A stretch of 64,000 nt of DNA from Dillenia suffruticosa (GCA_033439265.1 JAVTVX010000002.1:13126174-13190173); one strand, 5' to 3'; counted from the stretch's first letter, positions 10,983-23,800 are shown. Numbers and translations are program-made. The notes: generated from the letters alone by a model not told the origin.

Positions 10983-12822
10983 TCAATTTCGGGCCTTAGG
11001 AATAACGCACAGTGGTTCATTCTTCTGCAGTAGAAATTGAGACTTCTCAGTCATGTCCAAGTCAGTCAGCTTCTTTCCACGCGGAAGAGACCAATCAAAG
11101 AAATATATCAAGTTAGCAAGAAGCAACTGAATCTGCTTTGAAGCCATAGGCATGCCAGGGCAGATTCTCTTTCCTGAACTAAATGGAATGTACTGAAAAT
11201 CATTCCCAAGGTAATCCAATTTGGAGTTCATGAATCTCTCTGGTCTGAAGCTTAATGGATCTTCCCAGTATGCAGGGTCTCTTCCAATGGACCAAATATT
11301 TATAGACACCAAGGAGCCCTTAGGAATAGTATAGTTCATTACTTGGCATGTCTCAACAGCAAGATGAGGAATGAGGAATGGACCAGGAGGATGCAAGCGT
11401 AATGTTTCTTTGACACAGGCTTGGAGGTAAGGTAACTGAGCTGAATGTTCTTCTGGTACCACAGTATAATAGCATCGTTTGGATAGTTCTTCCCTAACCT
11501 TCCTCATGGAATCTGGGTTTTTTATGAGTTCTGCCATTGCCCATGCAACCACCACTGCACTTGCGTCTGCACCAGCACCAAACATCTCCTGCCAGTTCAT
11601 AGTCAAACACCATGAGTATTAATAGCCATGGAAATTTTAATACCTCAAGCAATTTGATAATATTCTGCATGGAAGTGTTGCATAAATTTATCTGTTCTCT
11701 GCATTAAAATTAGGCCGACCTTATAGTACATGAAGAGGTGTGAGGCAACAAGTGGCAAAATCTATTCAACTAGGGGATTTTTATTGGCACAGGAGGGAGA
11801 TAGCTTGTGGTTGTGGGCTATTGTTTGCTTTCTAGAGAAATAGAGAGAGATGCATTACAAACCACAAGTGTTTCATTGTTTTGATCATCTGTAAAGTTGT
11901 TGTTGATCATTGCATCCAAGAAGTCTTGTTTTCTAAATTCTCCTCCTTTTCCCTTTTTTCTTTCTCTGATGATAGGCTTCCATATGGTCACAATTCTTGA
12001 CATTAATTCGTTCCTCCTCCTGCGTATGCTTTGAAGATCCAATCCAGCTAAAACTGGAAATATATCTGATATATTTGGAGCTGCGCCCTGCATCATTATT
12101 TTCCTTGCCAATTCGTTTATCTCCCCACTCAAATTTTCATCTTTTAAACTTACAATATCCCTGGAAATTAGAATTTTACCCATTATATTATATACTACAG
12201 CGCACAGTAAGTCCTCAATATTCACTTCCTTACCCTCCATTGACCTTATAAATTTTAGCATCTCCATCGCCTTTTCCTCTCTCAAACATGCTTGACCCTT
12301 CAGCGATGTGCCAGAGAAAAGCTCGGCCTGACATAATGACCGTAAATACTTCCATCTATTATCATACTCACACCATCCCATTGGTAGATTAGCATAATTG
12401 AAATCCGATCTCGTCCCTACCACTGCATGGGGAACATATCGTGAAGCAAAAATTCGGTCATGGGTCTTGAGAATTTCCATGGCTGCAGCAGGTGATGACC
12501 CCATAACAAAGATCTGGGATCCAAGTCTCAATGATATTAACGGGCCGTACAACTTGGCATATTGAGTGAGAGTGACATGAAGAGGCATTTTTCCCATGTG
12601 AAAAATATTGCCAAAGATAGGCCATGGCTGAGGACCCGGTGGAAGTGGAAAATTAGACTTTGATGTTGTCTTCAAAGAAAAGAATTTTACAATGAGGAAG
12701 AGAACTGGTAAAAGCAATAGGACTTGTGAATTAATACAGGATGTCCATGGCTTTGATGGCTGGTTTTTGCTGTGCAGTGTTGTGTAGTTGACTATCAACA
12801 TGTATATAAAGCCTTTTTCCAA
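10983..12822 (-). CDS. CYP80-like cytochrome P450, intact member of the array
   Basis: Two coding exons, 12822-11863 (320 codons) and 11588-10983 (201 codons plus stop), phase-0 GT-AG intron at the same place as in the paralogue at 3625-5323. Exon 2 has exactly the same length (606 bases). The product is about 521 residues: N-terminal membrane anchor VLLLLPVLFLIVKFF, hinge LPPGPQPWPIFGN, C-helix WKYLR, K-helix ETLR, RPERF, and haem loop PFSSGKRICPG with the cysteine present. The I-helix reads GAGADAS where AGTDTS is usual, so the oxygen-activating Thr is Ala329. An ER-membrane monooxygenase with an unusual reaction or substrate-assisted chemistry is therefore possible. The first Met adds about 20 residues before the anchor compared with the paralogue; the Met at codon 8 is an alternative. 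The substrate is unknown. Confidence 0.88.
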
Positions 12823-12830
12823 ACTAGTTG

Positions 12831-13020
12831 GGAAGTAAGATGATACAAGGAAAACTTCAATGGGATGCTACAGGCTGTTTACTTTGAGCAGATTCTGCCG
12901 TCTAAGTTTTTCAATATATGCTAGGAAATAAGATAATACGAGGAAAACTTCAGAGTGATGTTGCAGGCTCGTTTACTTTGAGCAGATTCCGCTGGCTTAA
13001 GTTTTTTTAATAAATGCTAG
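12831..13020 (-). repeat. Tandem duplication in the promoter of the intact P450 gene
   Basis: Copies at about 12831-12923 and 12924-13020 (93-base spacing) share GGAA(G/A)TAAGAT(G/A)ATAC, AGGAAAACTTCA, CAGGCT and TTTACTTTGAGCAGATTC. They lie within 200 bases upstream of the minus-strand start codon, so any binding site in the unit is doubled. Confidence 0.8.
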
Positions 13021-13864
13021 CTATTAAAGACATAATCTTTTATAACTACTTGAATTAAGAAAAGAAATTTTGGTGCCTAAAAGATTCTATAGTTCTACTG
13101 CGACCACTTGAATGAATTTTCAATAGGTTGGCTGCCGTTTTTCGATTGATTATTTCTCATCATCCTTATAAACGAGAACACTAGCTGAATTGTTTGATCA
13201 GTCAGTTATAATGTCACTTTTGAATGGAAGTTGTTGGGTCATTATCTGGAGGGGCTGAGTCTTTCAGGCAATAGTCAGAGTACCTTGTGGTTAAACAATG
13301 AGAGAGTACCTTACAACACAAGCAAATGTGCTTTTTTTTTTCTTTTTTTTTTTAAGTACGAAGGGAAAATTGATCTTTAAGGTTGAAACCCATGGATGCA
13401 TTTAGGTGAAATCATGCTCTTTATATGTGGAACTTACCTAATTTTTGCAAAAATCATAACAAGCATCCCCAACGTGTGGAGCTCATGTTGCATGATGAGA
13501 TCAAGCATTCGTGTGTTATGGAGGAGATAAGGAAACTATTATGAACATTGCTTTGAATTGATTCTAGGAGGTAACTTTGTAATAAAGGCTTTGAATTGAT
13601 TCTGTCAATTGTATTTAAGTTTGATTAAAATGTAGGCTCTTTAAGTGGCACTATTTTCCCCAAAAAAGAGATTATAATTTTCTAGAGAAACATAGACATC
13701 CGCTCCATCATTCAAGAGAACAAAATATACCACAAACTGTATTCTAGACCTCAGATGGCATATCAAGGAAAATGCTATTCAACATTAATTGGAATCTGCT
13801 TGTTCAACAATTCAGAAATGACAAGGAAAATACTCGAGGAACTTAAGTAGAAATAGAAAGCAGG

Positions 13865-15113
13865 TCATTTTCTAGCTTTAGGAATAAGACTCCGCGGCAC
13901 TTCCTTTATCAGTGTCACACCAAATCTCTCACCCATGTCTGTTTCCATAGGATCTGCTTCATCTGGGAGAGACTAATCAAAGACATGGACTAAAGAAGCA
14001 AGAATTAGGGTAACATCCTTTGCAGCAGTTGGCATGCCAGGGCTCATTATTCTTCCAGAACCAAACGGCAGATATTCAAAACTAACTCCCTTTATAATCC
14101 AAACTCAAGTTCAAAAGCTGCTCTGGATTGAAAACCAAGGGATCCTCCCAATATGTAGGATCGCATGCCATGGCCCAAACATTCAAAAAATCTTGAGCAT
14201 TCTTCGGAATTGTGTGGTTCAACATCACACGGCTCATGGGGGCGGTGATGTAGTAGAGTGGGGTTGGTGCAATCTTAGGGGTTCCTTACTGCAGGCTTGT
14301 AGGTAGGAAAGCTGAGATAAATCACAATCTTGTGGAATATGATTGTGGATTTTTCCACTTAGTTCTTCGAGGATCCTGCTCATGGACTATGGATTTCTAA
14401 TTAATTCTGTGAATGTCAACTCAACTGTTGCAGTACCAGTGTCTGTACCTTCAGGGAACAATTCCTGCCAACACAAACAACTATTTGTTTCATTTACTTC
14501 TAAGTAGAAACTGCACAATCTCTGGATACCAATGCATTGCTCAATGTATTAAAAACAGTTGCGAAAACTAGTTCTCTAAGTTTGATCACTTTACCTGCCT
14601 TTTTGTTTATAAATTCAATCATGTCCATTAACTTCGTTTCTCTCAACCATGCTTGAGATTCCAATGCTGTGTTAGAAACAAGCTCTGTCGTCAAAAGCGT
14701 GAGCAAGTACTTCCATCTGTCATTACACTCCAAAATCCATCCTATGGACATATTATTCAGTTGAGATCTCTCAACTGGTAATACATGTGGGACAAAGGGG
14801 GCAGACCAGTTGCGATCATGAGTCTTTAGGGTCTCCATTGCAGCCTCCCTCGATGCCGATGATCATGATTTGAGTTCCAAGACTCAAGGAGATGAGAGGA
14901 CCACATGATTTTTGGCATAGTTGACAAGAGTTACACGAGGCATTTTCCCTGTTTAGAAAAGATTTCCGATGATTGGCCGCGGTTTTGGTGCCGGTGGAAT
15001 TAGTAGAGATTTTGATGCTAATGAAAGCTTGAAGTACCTATAAATGAAGAATGGTAAAGGCAGAAGTAGGAAAGGAAGATAGAGAATGGCATTGTCTTTC
15101 ACAATAGTTTAAG
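13865..15113 (-). pseudogene. P450 pseudogene with both exons, internally deleted
   Basis: Exon 1 remains from the anchor (about 15113) to LVSRDCAV at about 14506. It has a stop after PIIGNLF, a frame change after the KSCGPLISLSLGTQ segment, and an open part METLKTHDRNWSAPF...IGWILECNDRWKYL. About 110 codons before the usual intron are missing, so exon 1 almost abuts exon 2 (14464-13865). Exon 2 starts at the family's acceptor (GAATTG after CAG), reads ELFPEGTDTGTATVELT, and has frame changes and a TAG replacing Trp in the FDW motif (about 13972). It is clearly non-functional but still about 600 bases long in exon 2. Confidence 0.88.
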
Positions 15114-18066
15114 CCACGAGTACAATGACAACCCTGAGCAGGCCTACGCAATGCAAACTGCAAAGTTAGATTTTAACAAGTGATTTTAGTGGAGCGGCAA
15201 TCATTCATTGAGCACACAGATCAGTCCATTGATGCTTTTACCTTGGAATGTGGGGCATTGAAGATGCCTTATTCTATCAGCCAAACTTGATAATTAAGGT
15301 AAGCTAATGTTTGTTGGAGGAAAAGAAACAGTGTTGGAAGAATAAAGATAAATGTATTTTCAAATAATTTACGATGGATATGAAGAGAGAATATGAATGT
15401 ACTAGTTCTAACCAACTAAAATGAGTACAATACATGGTGGAAATGGATGAACACTTTTGTTCTCTTAGTCCTCTATCTTGATCACGTTCTCCATTTTTAA
15501 TTATTTATTCTCCTCTTATTCTTTTTTTGTGACATATATACAGAATAGTTTTATGTCTTTTATTGTATTTACCCCCTTATATTCTCATTAACTTTATCAC
15601 CCATGATTTTTTTTGTTATCTGGAGGACGTTATTGGTTCAATCTGACCAACAGTCCGGAAAAGGCCGAAGCTTGGTAAAGGTGGAGCATGATAACTGATG
15701 GCTGAAAAGCCTATTAAGCGTGGGGCGGGGTAATTGATTGGGATATTTCATGTTCTTGTCATAGTTGAAATATATTCAGTGTTTATGTTGGTGTTGTGTA
15801 CTTGCTATCTCTTTATGTTTAGGGTCGTGATTAAACAAATAAGGCGTGTTTGAGAACTTATCAGTTATTTTTTTATTATTATTAGTTAAAATTAAGAAAA
15901 TACATATGTTAACAAACATTTGAATATAGGATTTAAAAAAATAATAATTGGATAAGAACTCTTATATTTTTCATTTGAGTACATTGAATTGATGTAAGAT
16001 GCTCCAAAAACAAGACGCTGAAAAGTAATCCAGAATGAATTGACCTCTCTCTCTCTCTCTCTCTCTCTCTGTTCAGATATTTATTACTCTTGACATGCAC
16101 CACCCAAATTAACGCCAAGAATGAAGGAGAGATTTCAATGCTTTCAACGGTGCCAATGACCTTTATCATGAGAGGGATTGTTGCTGTGGTCCGGATTGAT
16201 ATTGAACTAAATTGAGAGTCAGTTTTGTAATTGCTTTGCTCTTCAATCAGAAAAGCTGGAATGCACACACTAAGGTAGCAATGGATATGGAATGCCCACA
16301 ACTTATACCTTGCCTGAGATGCTATCTGACGCCATAATAAATGGCATTTTGTTCCCCAATTGCCATCTAAAATATTCGCAGGTGCCGGTGCAAATTTGAA
16401 CTCCAAAACCTTCTCTTTAAATAGACAAAATGAGCACACCAATCCAAAAGAAGCATCAAAATTCAAAAGGGATTCAAGTTTTCTCAAAATTCAAAATAAG
16501 CTCACCTGTTGTTCCGGAGCAAGATTTCATTCAATCGAGTATCAAGTATTCTTTTATTTGATTTTAATTTTAATTTTAATTATTAAGTTTTAATTTTAAT
16601 GATTTAACATAGTATTTAATATAATTTTAATATTAAAGTTATTTTTCTCACTATTAATTTTTTTAATAAATTTTATAATATTTAAAACAAATTAATTAAA
16701 TAAAATTCTGATTCAGAGGATACATTATCCGGTTAAAAAAAATAGCAATATTATTCCTATTTTTATCAAAATATATATTTTGGTTACATCAGGATAACTG
16801 ATATTTTCTTGTCGTACGGGCTAATTTTTCCCATCTTTGTCCTTGTCGACAACTATGAACCTTTGACAAGTACCGATCAACAATGAATCTCATCCATGGC
16901 TTATTAAATATTTTTGTAAGCAAAAATATTAATTAATAATTTTTAAACATATATCAATAAATTCATCAGCGTCAAATTTGCATTTGAATAAAAAATTATT
17001 TTATATTTTATTTTTACAAATATATATTTTCATAAATTATGCCTACTTCACTTTAATTGTTATTTTAAAGATTTTCTTGTTCTGTCTTGTCCATCATTTA
17101 AAAAATTAAGAAACTATTAATTTTATTTTTTTAATTATACCCTTGTCTAGGAAAATAGAGTCGGAAGGAATTTATTAATGATGAAATTTTGGGAGTTCTA
17201 AAAGAGTAGTTTAGTTAATTATAATTATTTTTAATAGTAAACTAACATCATTTAATAATTTCTTTAGTTCTTATATAATTTCTTTAAAAGATACATAAAA
17301 TAAATAAGGTGGAGCAACATGGAATTGGCTATTAAAAACTCATATCCTCTGGATGATTAACCCAAAGAAAAATAGAAATTTACGGTATTCGCCTACTCAT
17401 TTTTTTTAAATACTATTAATATCTCTTACAAGCTCATATTTTTTCCCGATATCTTATGACATGCGACACATTTTGTTATTAAAATTTTTGCTTGCACGGC
17501 TTGGGCTCTTATCAGGATTAGACATATCATTACAGACATATATATATATATATATATATGATTTAATGATGTTTAAATATGCTTATCTCAAATCAAATTT
17601 CATAATTTGGGGAATCCCACAAATCTTGTACTTGCTTTATAACAAGGTTTTATGTTGAAAGATGAGGAGATATTTTGTGGGTATTTTCCATCAAGGCAGA
17701 AGTTGCTAAAAAGAAACAAAAGAAAAATAATATTTTCGTGGTATGCGTGGCGTCAAGCTTCATTTTGTAAAATTTGGTCACAAAAAAATTGAGTGGACAC
17801 CACCCCAGATGAAAACTGGACCGAAAGTGCCTATGTTGTTGTCATGAACTGGACCGAAAGTGACTATGTTGTTGTCTTGTCACTCATTTCAAAAGCATGA
17901 AGCTGAAAAAACGTTGATGGATGTGTGACGCTCACTAATTTCCAAAGATCACTACTCAAAAATTACCGTCCAAGGAAATAGGGTAAAGTTAGAAATATGG
18001 TATAAAGAAAGAAACGTTAAAGATGCCATTGGTCACACCCCATGTCATAACTTGAGAGGATAGAAA
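15114..18066. other. Gene-free stretch
   Basis: AT-rich with no recognised gene. A CT run lies at 16041-16070 and a TA run at about 17539-17559. The open frame at 15933-16487 on minus is partly built from the CT run. A 33-base tandem pair is at 17807-17875 (separate entry). Confidence 0.4.
17807..17875. repeat. 33-bp tandem duplication
   Basis: AACTGGACCGAAAGTG followed by (C/A)CTATGTTGTTGTC occurs twice in a row with two base differences. Confidence 0.8.
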
Positions 18067-18081
18067 TTATATCACGATTAC

Positions 18082-18275
18082 TTTTTTTTTTTTTTATACT
18101 AATACCGACCAGTATTCGGAGTCATATTCTGATTAATTCGATTCGAAACTTACAGTGACATATTTAAGAGAACTGTTATCCCAACGTAATTTTTTTATGT
18201 CTAAACTGTGAGTCGAATTCGAAAACTTGATTAAGAAACCTAACACCATATTCTACTATATCAACTGTCCATTAT
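18082..18275 (-). mobile_element. SINE copy, family 1, with 15-bp target-site duplication
   Basis: The plus strand starts with a T run (18082-18093), the tail of a minus-strand element. The minus sequence carries a box-B-like TTTTCGAATTCGACTC and the 3' module TTCGAATCGAATTAATCAG...CCGAATACTGGTCGG. Flanks TTATATCACGATTAC (18067-18081) and TTATATCATGATTAC (18276-18290) match 14 of 15 bases, the hallmark of retroposition. Confidence 0.88.
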
Positions 18276-18309
18276 TTATATCATGATTACGTAAGTATAT
18301 ATAATTTAA

Positions 18310-18509
18310 TGATTGTATATTTAATAATTTTTTTGATAAAACAGGTTCTAATTTTTTATAGAAATCTCCTAATAAATCAAAGAAAGAAATTATATGGCGA
18401 TGGAGGGCTTTATGCCGGTGGAAGCCTTATGGCCACCAAAATTGGGTCACTAGCAACCCAAGCACTCAAAAGAGGGAAAAAAAAAAGTTGAAGAAGAAGA
18501 AGAAGAAGA

Positions 18510-18543
<34 letters not shown>

Positions 18544-19970
18544 CAAGCCAACGCGGGCCTTTCTCGTGACCTAAGTCGGGGCATTAGGATAATCTACTTT
18601 AACCTTTGTGACTTCGAGATGATTAAGTTGAGAAAGATGCCCTAATCCCACCATTTTGTGCACTAATCCAATCCAAGCATGCATTATAAAATTCACCACT
18701 TTGTGGTATCCGAGGACTTTGTTGTCACCAACGTACGCAATCATTTTAAAATTTGCCAAAATGCCTTTACTCATGTGAAAAGTAACCTTGGTGATGGCCA
18801 AAAAAACATTTCCTTTCAACTTATCTATATCCTAAGAATGTTGATTTTGATTTGTGATTTTCTTATATCAAAAGATAATATTTTGCCATTCATATATTTT
18901 GATCAAACAAAATTATCATCGTCTCTCTCTATTTTCTCTCTATTTCTTGAATCGATGATGACGATGACATTTACCATTTTTTTCTCTCTTCTTATAATGG
19001 TCACACTCCCTCTTTTCTCATCACATCTCCTCTCTTTCTCTCTTTCTCTTTCTCTCTCCTTCTCGTAAAGACAAAAAGAAATTGACTTAATACCGGTTTA
19101 ATGGGATTTTCTTTTAACTTCTCTTCTTATTATAAGAAAAATCCCGATCAAATGGGATTTTTTAAAAACATTTTAAAAAATAAACTTTTTTTTCATGAAA
19201 AAAATTTTTAAAATAACTTTTAAGTAAAAGTTACGGAGAAGCTTTTACTTCTCTTTTTTTTAAATACTCTAATTTTTCTAAAAATTTATATTTTTTTATT
19301 CCGTCTATATCCTTACATGATTATTTCTATTCCATTAATATTCTTATTTAAATGATATAAAATTTTAAATATATTTATTAATTTTTAACTTTTAACTTTA
19401 TTTTAAGAGTAAAAAAGTAAAAAAAAAAATTAACTATTTTATTTCAAAAGTAAAAAAATCAAAGAAATTTTAATTTTTTTTAATAATTAATTTTTATTTC
19501 TCTTTAAAAAGAGAAAAAAAAAAACTAAAAAAAATCATGTCAAACGAACACTTAAATTATCATTTTCTCTCTCTTCTCGATTCCCTCTTCCCGCTTTCAT
19601 CTAACGTCTCTTTCTCTATTTGCTTTCTTTCTCTTTTCTCTCTTATTTAGAGAATAAGAAAAGGATAAAAAATAAATAAATAAATAAAGAGTTCTCTTAC
19701 GAAGACACAAAGATGAGAGAACAAAAAGAAAAAACAAGTAAGATGGTATTTTTCACATCAATGAATAACAAAAAATTACATATTGGAAAATTAATCTTTT
19801 GGTCACTAATAACCGAAGGGAATTTTTTTTCTATCCATAACTAAACCTAATTGGAAAATTTGAGATATAATATAAAATTTGGTGTTTGGATTATCAGAAT
19901 AATGTAAAGTGATTAACAATAAATCCCTCTCTTGACTGGATCACCCTCCTCCTCACTTATTCCAATGTAT
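18310..19970. other. Gene-free stretch with simple repeats
   Basis: AAG repeats at 18490-18512 run into a GA repeat at 18514-18540. 18890-19065 is CT-rich. The remainder is AT-rich. Open frames here (18571-19068, both strands) overlap each other and show no domain. Confidence 0.4.
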
Positions 19971-20019
19971 ATAAAGGACCGAAAGCGCTTACTATTCCCA
20001 TTTTTTTCGAACTTTCATA

Positions 20020-21190
20020 CGTGATCCTTTTTCTGAGACCCCATTTTTTATTTAAGTCTTTACACTTTTTTTTCGCTCCTTTTTTCTCTTGAATTTTTTA
20101 TTTAAGAATTATATTTTTTTTTTATTTCATTCAAATCCTTATATTTTTTACCTAATTTTTTTTTTCACTTAGATCCTTTATCTTTTTAAGATTTTACCTT
20201 TTTTTTCATTTAAATTCTTACACTTTTTTTCTTTTTTCTTTTCGTTTAACTCTTTCATCATTTTTGTATCATATTTTTTTTATTCAAATTTTTACACTGT
20301 TTTTTTTTTTTTTTACCTTTTTATGCTTAGACATTTCGTCATTTTGAAAACAAACTTCCTTTTTTTTTTCCATTTAGATTCTTTTACTTTTTTTATTCAT
20401 GTTTTTTTGCTTAAGTTTTTCGATTTTTTTTACCTTTTTTTTTGCTTAGATTTTTCATCTTTTTGGAATCAAATTTCATTTTTTTTTTCCATTTAGATCC
20501 TTTCACTTTTTTTGATCCTTTTTTTTGCATAAGGTTTTCATCTTTTAGGATATAGATTTTTTCCTTATTGTTTTTTTTGGCATCATTGATGATCGTTTCT
20601 TTACTTTTAGACCGTAGTTTTGTATTTCTTTCCGTTCAAATCTTTTTTTTTTTTTATTTTTTAATCCAATTTCTTTTACTCTTAAGTTATTCGTCTTTTT
20701 GGGATATAGATATTTTCCCTTTGTTTTTTAGTCTCATGGATGATCGTCCATTTATTTTTAGATTACAATTTTTTATTTTTTTCATTCAAATATTTACTCT
20801 TTTATTTTTTACCTAATTTTTTTCATTTAATTTATTCGTCTTTCTAAAACATAAACTTTTTTCTCATTTTTATTCCCATTTGTCCATTCAGATTTTTTTT
20901 AACCCTTTTTAACTTTAGTCTTTCCTCAAATATAAGTTTTTCCCCTTTTGTTTTCTTAAATCCAACAAATGATCGTCCCTTTAGTTTTAAACTACAGTCT
21001 TTTTTTTTTCCATTCAAATCCTTATTTTTTTTGTCTCTTGAGTCCTTCGTTTTTTTTAACATAGGTTTTGTCATTTTGTTTTCTGGGCTCACATATGGTT
21101 ATTTTTATTATCTTTTTACTTCACTTATTACTTTTTTTTTTACTTCATTTGTCGGTCTTTTTAAAAATTTCAATTATTAGACTCTTTTTT
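20020..21190. repeat. Long degenerate T-rich tandem array
   Basis: About 1.1 kb of CATTTAGATCCTTTCACTTTTTT-like units, with a recurring landmark GATGATCGT(TTC/CCA/CCC)TTTA.TTTTA near 20588, 20738 and 20969, and GGGATATAGATTTTTTCC near 20548 and 20700. Several T-rich units therefore form a higher-order period of roughly 150-230 bases. Open frames in it are by-products of low complexity. Confidence 0.6.
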
Positions 21191-21692
21191 TTATGATATA
21201 TGTTATATTTTTATTAATTTAGATAATTATTTAATTAATTATAAATCATTTATATAATAAAAAATAGAATCCACCAACATCCGTTGGAGCAATAACTGGT
21301 CCATCTTAATTAGGGAACCTAGTTTGTGTGACTCTTTGCCCCGTATTCATAGTTTCTTTTTTGCCTATAGAAATGGCCTTCCTGACTCACAACTACGTTT
21401 GAGATTTGAATGAACTTTTTCCTCTCGTCATCAACTAGGCCTGTGATTGGCCACCCACAACCACACTACTCTTGATATTTATTCAAAATTATTTTTTTAA
21501 TATATAAAGAGATTCAAATTTAAAATCTTTAAAAAAAAAAACAGTATATATATAAATTGAGTTATAATTCATTGTTTCGTCACCGAAAATCACGTGTAAA
21601 CACCTACATTATGTTTCATGTCATACAGATGGAATGCATGGATAAATGTATTCTTTGAGGTTCGGCATGCTGGCTTACTTTATATATATATT

Positions 21693-21885
21693 TCTTTTGA
21701 TATTATAATAATTAATATTCGAAATTATATTATAACTAATCTGATTTGGGAGTTACGGTGACCCATTTAAGAGAGTTACTCTCTCAATATAATTTTTTTA
21801 TGATCAAGATACGAATTAAACTCATGACCTTATTTAAAAAATTTAATATCATATTTTATTAAATCAATTGATCATTTATTTATCG
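21693..21885 (-). mobile_element. SINE copy, family 1
   Basis: Aligns with the 18.1 kb copy: TATTCGAAATTATATTATAACTAATCTGATT, CGGTGACCCATTTAAGAGAG, TTACTCTCTCAATATAATTTTTTTATG, and a GACTTAATATC-like 5' end. More diverged and without a clean tail. Confidence 0.6.
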
Positions 21886-21959
21886 TTTACTTTGTATTTC
21901 ACGGTACATTCTCTTCGTCTAGAACTATTTACTAATATTTTTCTTTTTAAAATTGTTTT

Positions 21960-23660
21960 AAAGGTTGGACGATGATTTTGAGGTAAAAGTGGGAGTACAA
22001 TTGTATAAAAATAAAAAATATGTACTTTATAAAGAGGAAGGTAGAAATCTCAAGGAGTGGGGACGGTTGAGGATTCGTGGAAGATGGGTCGTTTGGCAAT
22101 GGTATATGCAACCCCGTGTTGTTTTTGAGGGTACAAATTACTTAGGTTTTTTTTTTTTTTTTTTTTTTCTTTTGGTATACAAGAATCTTACGTTGTAGGA
22201 CTAACGAGCACATGTCCTAAGAAAACGATAGGGTATTGATAATATTCATTATAACCACATCAAGCCTAACCCAAGCTTTCTGAATGAGTGGTAGAAATAC
22301 TTCATTCCATTTTTAAAATTAAAAAAAAAAATTATTGTGTTCCCTATCTCAATTTGTACCGATAGGAAAAATATTTTAAAATATGCCAGTTATTGTGGGA
22401 CCCGCTAGACGTGAAAAATAAAAATTTTAATATCTCAACATTAAAAATCTACGAGATAAATTAATAAAAACAGATACAATACTTGATTTTAATTAAAAGA
22501 TTGGAAAAGATATCTGTTGGTTCTCAGGGGGACAACCTAATGGTCTAACCTCTTCTCCAATCTAATGATCTCATATTTAAATTTATGTATAATAAAAAAA
22601 AAGGATATCTGTCGGATGAAATATAAACAAAGAGCAAAAACAAAACCCAATTGAAATCTACCAAACGTGGAAGATCACGAAAAAAATATTATTTTACAAA
22701 ACCAAATAAAAAGTAAATTATAATCCCCTTCAACCGAATTTTATAATTTATGTCCTTTTGTAATAAGAGTAAAATATGAAATTTAATTACTTAAAACAAT
22801 TACTGGAATTTAATATTATCTTATAGTATTTATAAGAAATTATATATAATCCATTTGTAGGGTTTACCTTAAACTTCTCTTTCTATTAATCTTGAAAGTT
22901 TTTCCTTTTCTAGAATTAAAATTAAATTTTATAATTTTTTTGAAACAACACGCGGTTATCTCGTGCCGTACCACGTTTCATTTTGCTTAGGAGAATTGAT
23001 TTTGTCGTCAAAATAGAAAGTGGAAGAATGACAAATGCATCCATTCGTAGGATAGAAGAGTAATTGAGGCAATGTTAATGTTAACTTCAATAATTGATTA
23101 TTAAGGTAAAAACTTATATTAAAGGAGAAATTTTATCCAATGCTGATTCATTTGATTTAATTCATTATTTTCATAATATTAAATAATAATTATATATATA
23201 TATATATATATATTAAATAAATCAATAGGATTGATATCACGAGTCAACTCTTTAAAAAAATGATTAAATATGAATTATGACTATTGAAATTTTTAAAAGA
23301 ATAATTAATTTTGGTTTTTGTAACGATATTGAATTTTTGTTTAAAATTGAATATTAATTTTAACTTAAACTTTTCTTATTTGATAATTGGTTTATAATAA
23401 AAAAATATATATGAATTAATTAAAAATATGAGATGAGTCACGAACATATCTGGAGCAGCTGTGTATTGATGACGTGGCATTTTTTTGGGGTGGAGGGGGA
23501 ATAAAAGAAGGATGTATGGGTAACAGGTTGGCTGTTGGCTTTAGGAAACCGTACGGTCCAGATGACAAGAATTTTACTAAAAAAAAAAAAATCACCAACT
23601 CGTTTGCGACTCAACAAAAAACTAACTTTAAGACAACTTGGTCTAAATCACGAAGTACCA
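21960..23660. other. Gene-free stretch upstream of the F-box/PP2 gene
   Basis: AT-rich, with a TA run at 23190-23212. The short open frame at 21965-22198 ends in a T run and matches no family I know. The last few hundred bases probably hold the promoter of the gene starting at 23958. Confidence 0.35.
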
Positions 23661-23760
23661 TAACCACCTCAAACCCAGGATTCATTTCTGTGTGCCAACC
23701 ACAAAATATAATAAATCTCTCCCTTTCCTGCCTCTCTCTCTCCTCTAACCAGCCCAAAAC

Positions 23761-23762
<2 letters not shown>

Positions 23763-23798
<36 letters not shown>
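23763..23798 (+). repeat. CT microsatellite near the 5' UTR of the F-box/PP2 gene
   Basis: About 18 CT units, 160 bases before the start codon, followed by further CT/CTGT runs at 23860-23890. CT-rich tracts at this position are common in plant core promoters and leaders. Confidence 0.8.
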
Positions 23799-23800
<2 letters not shown>

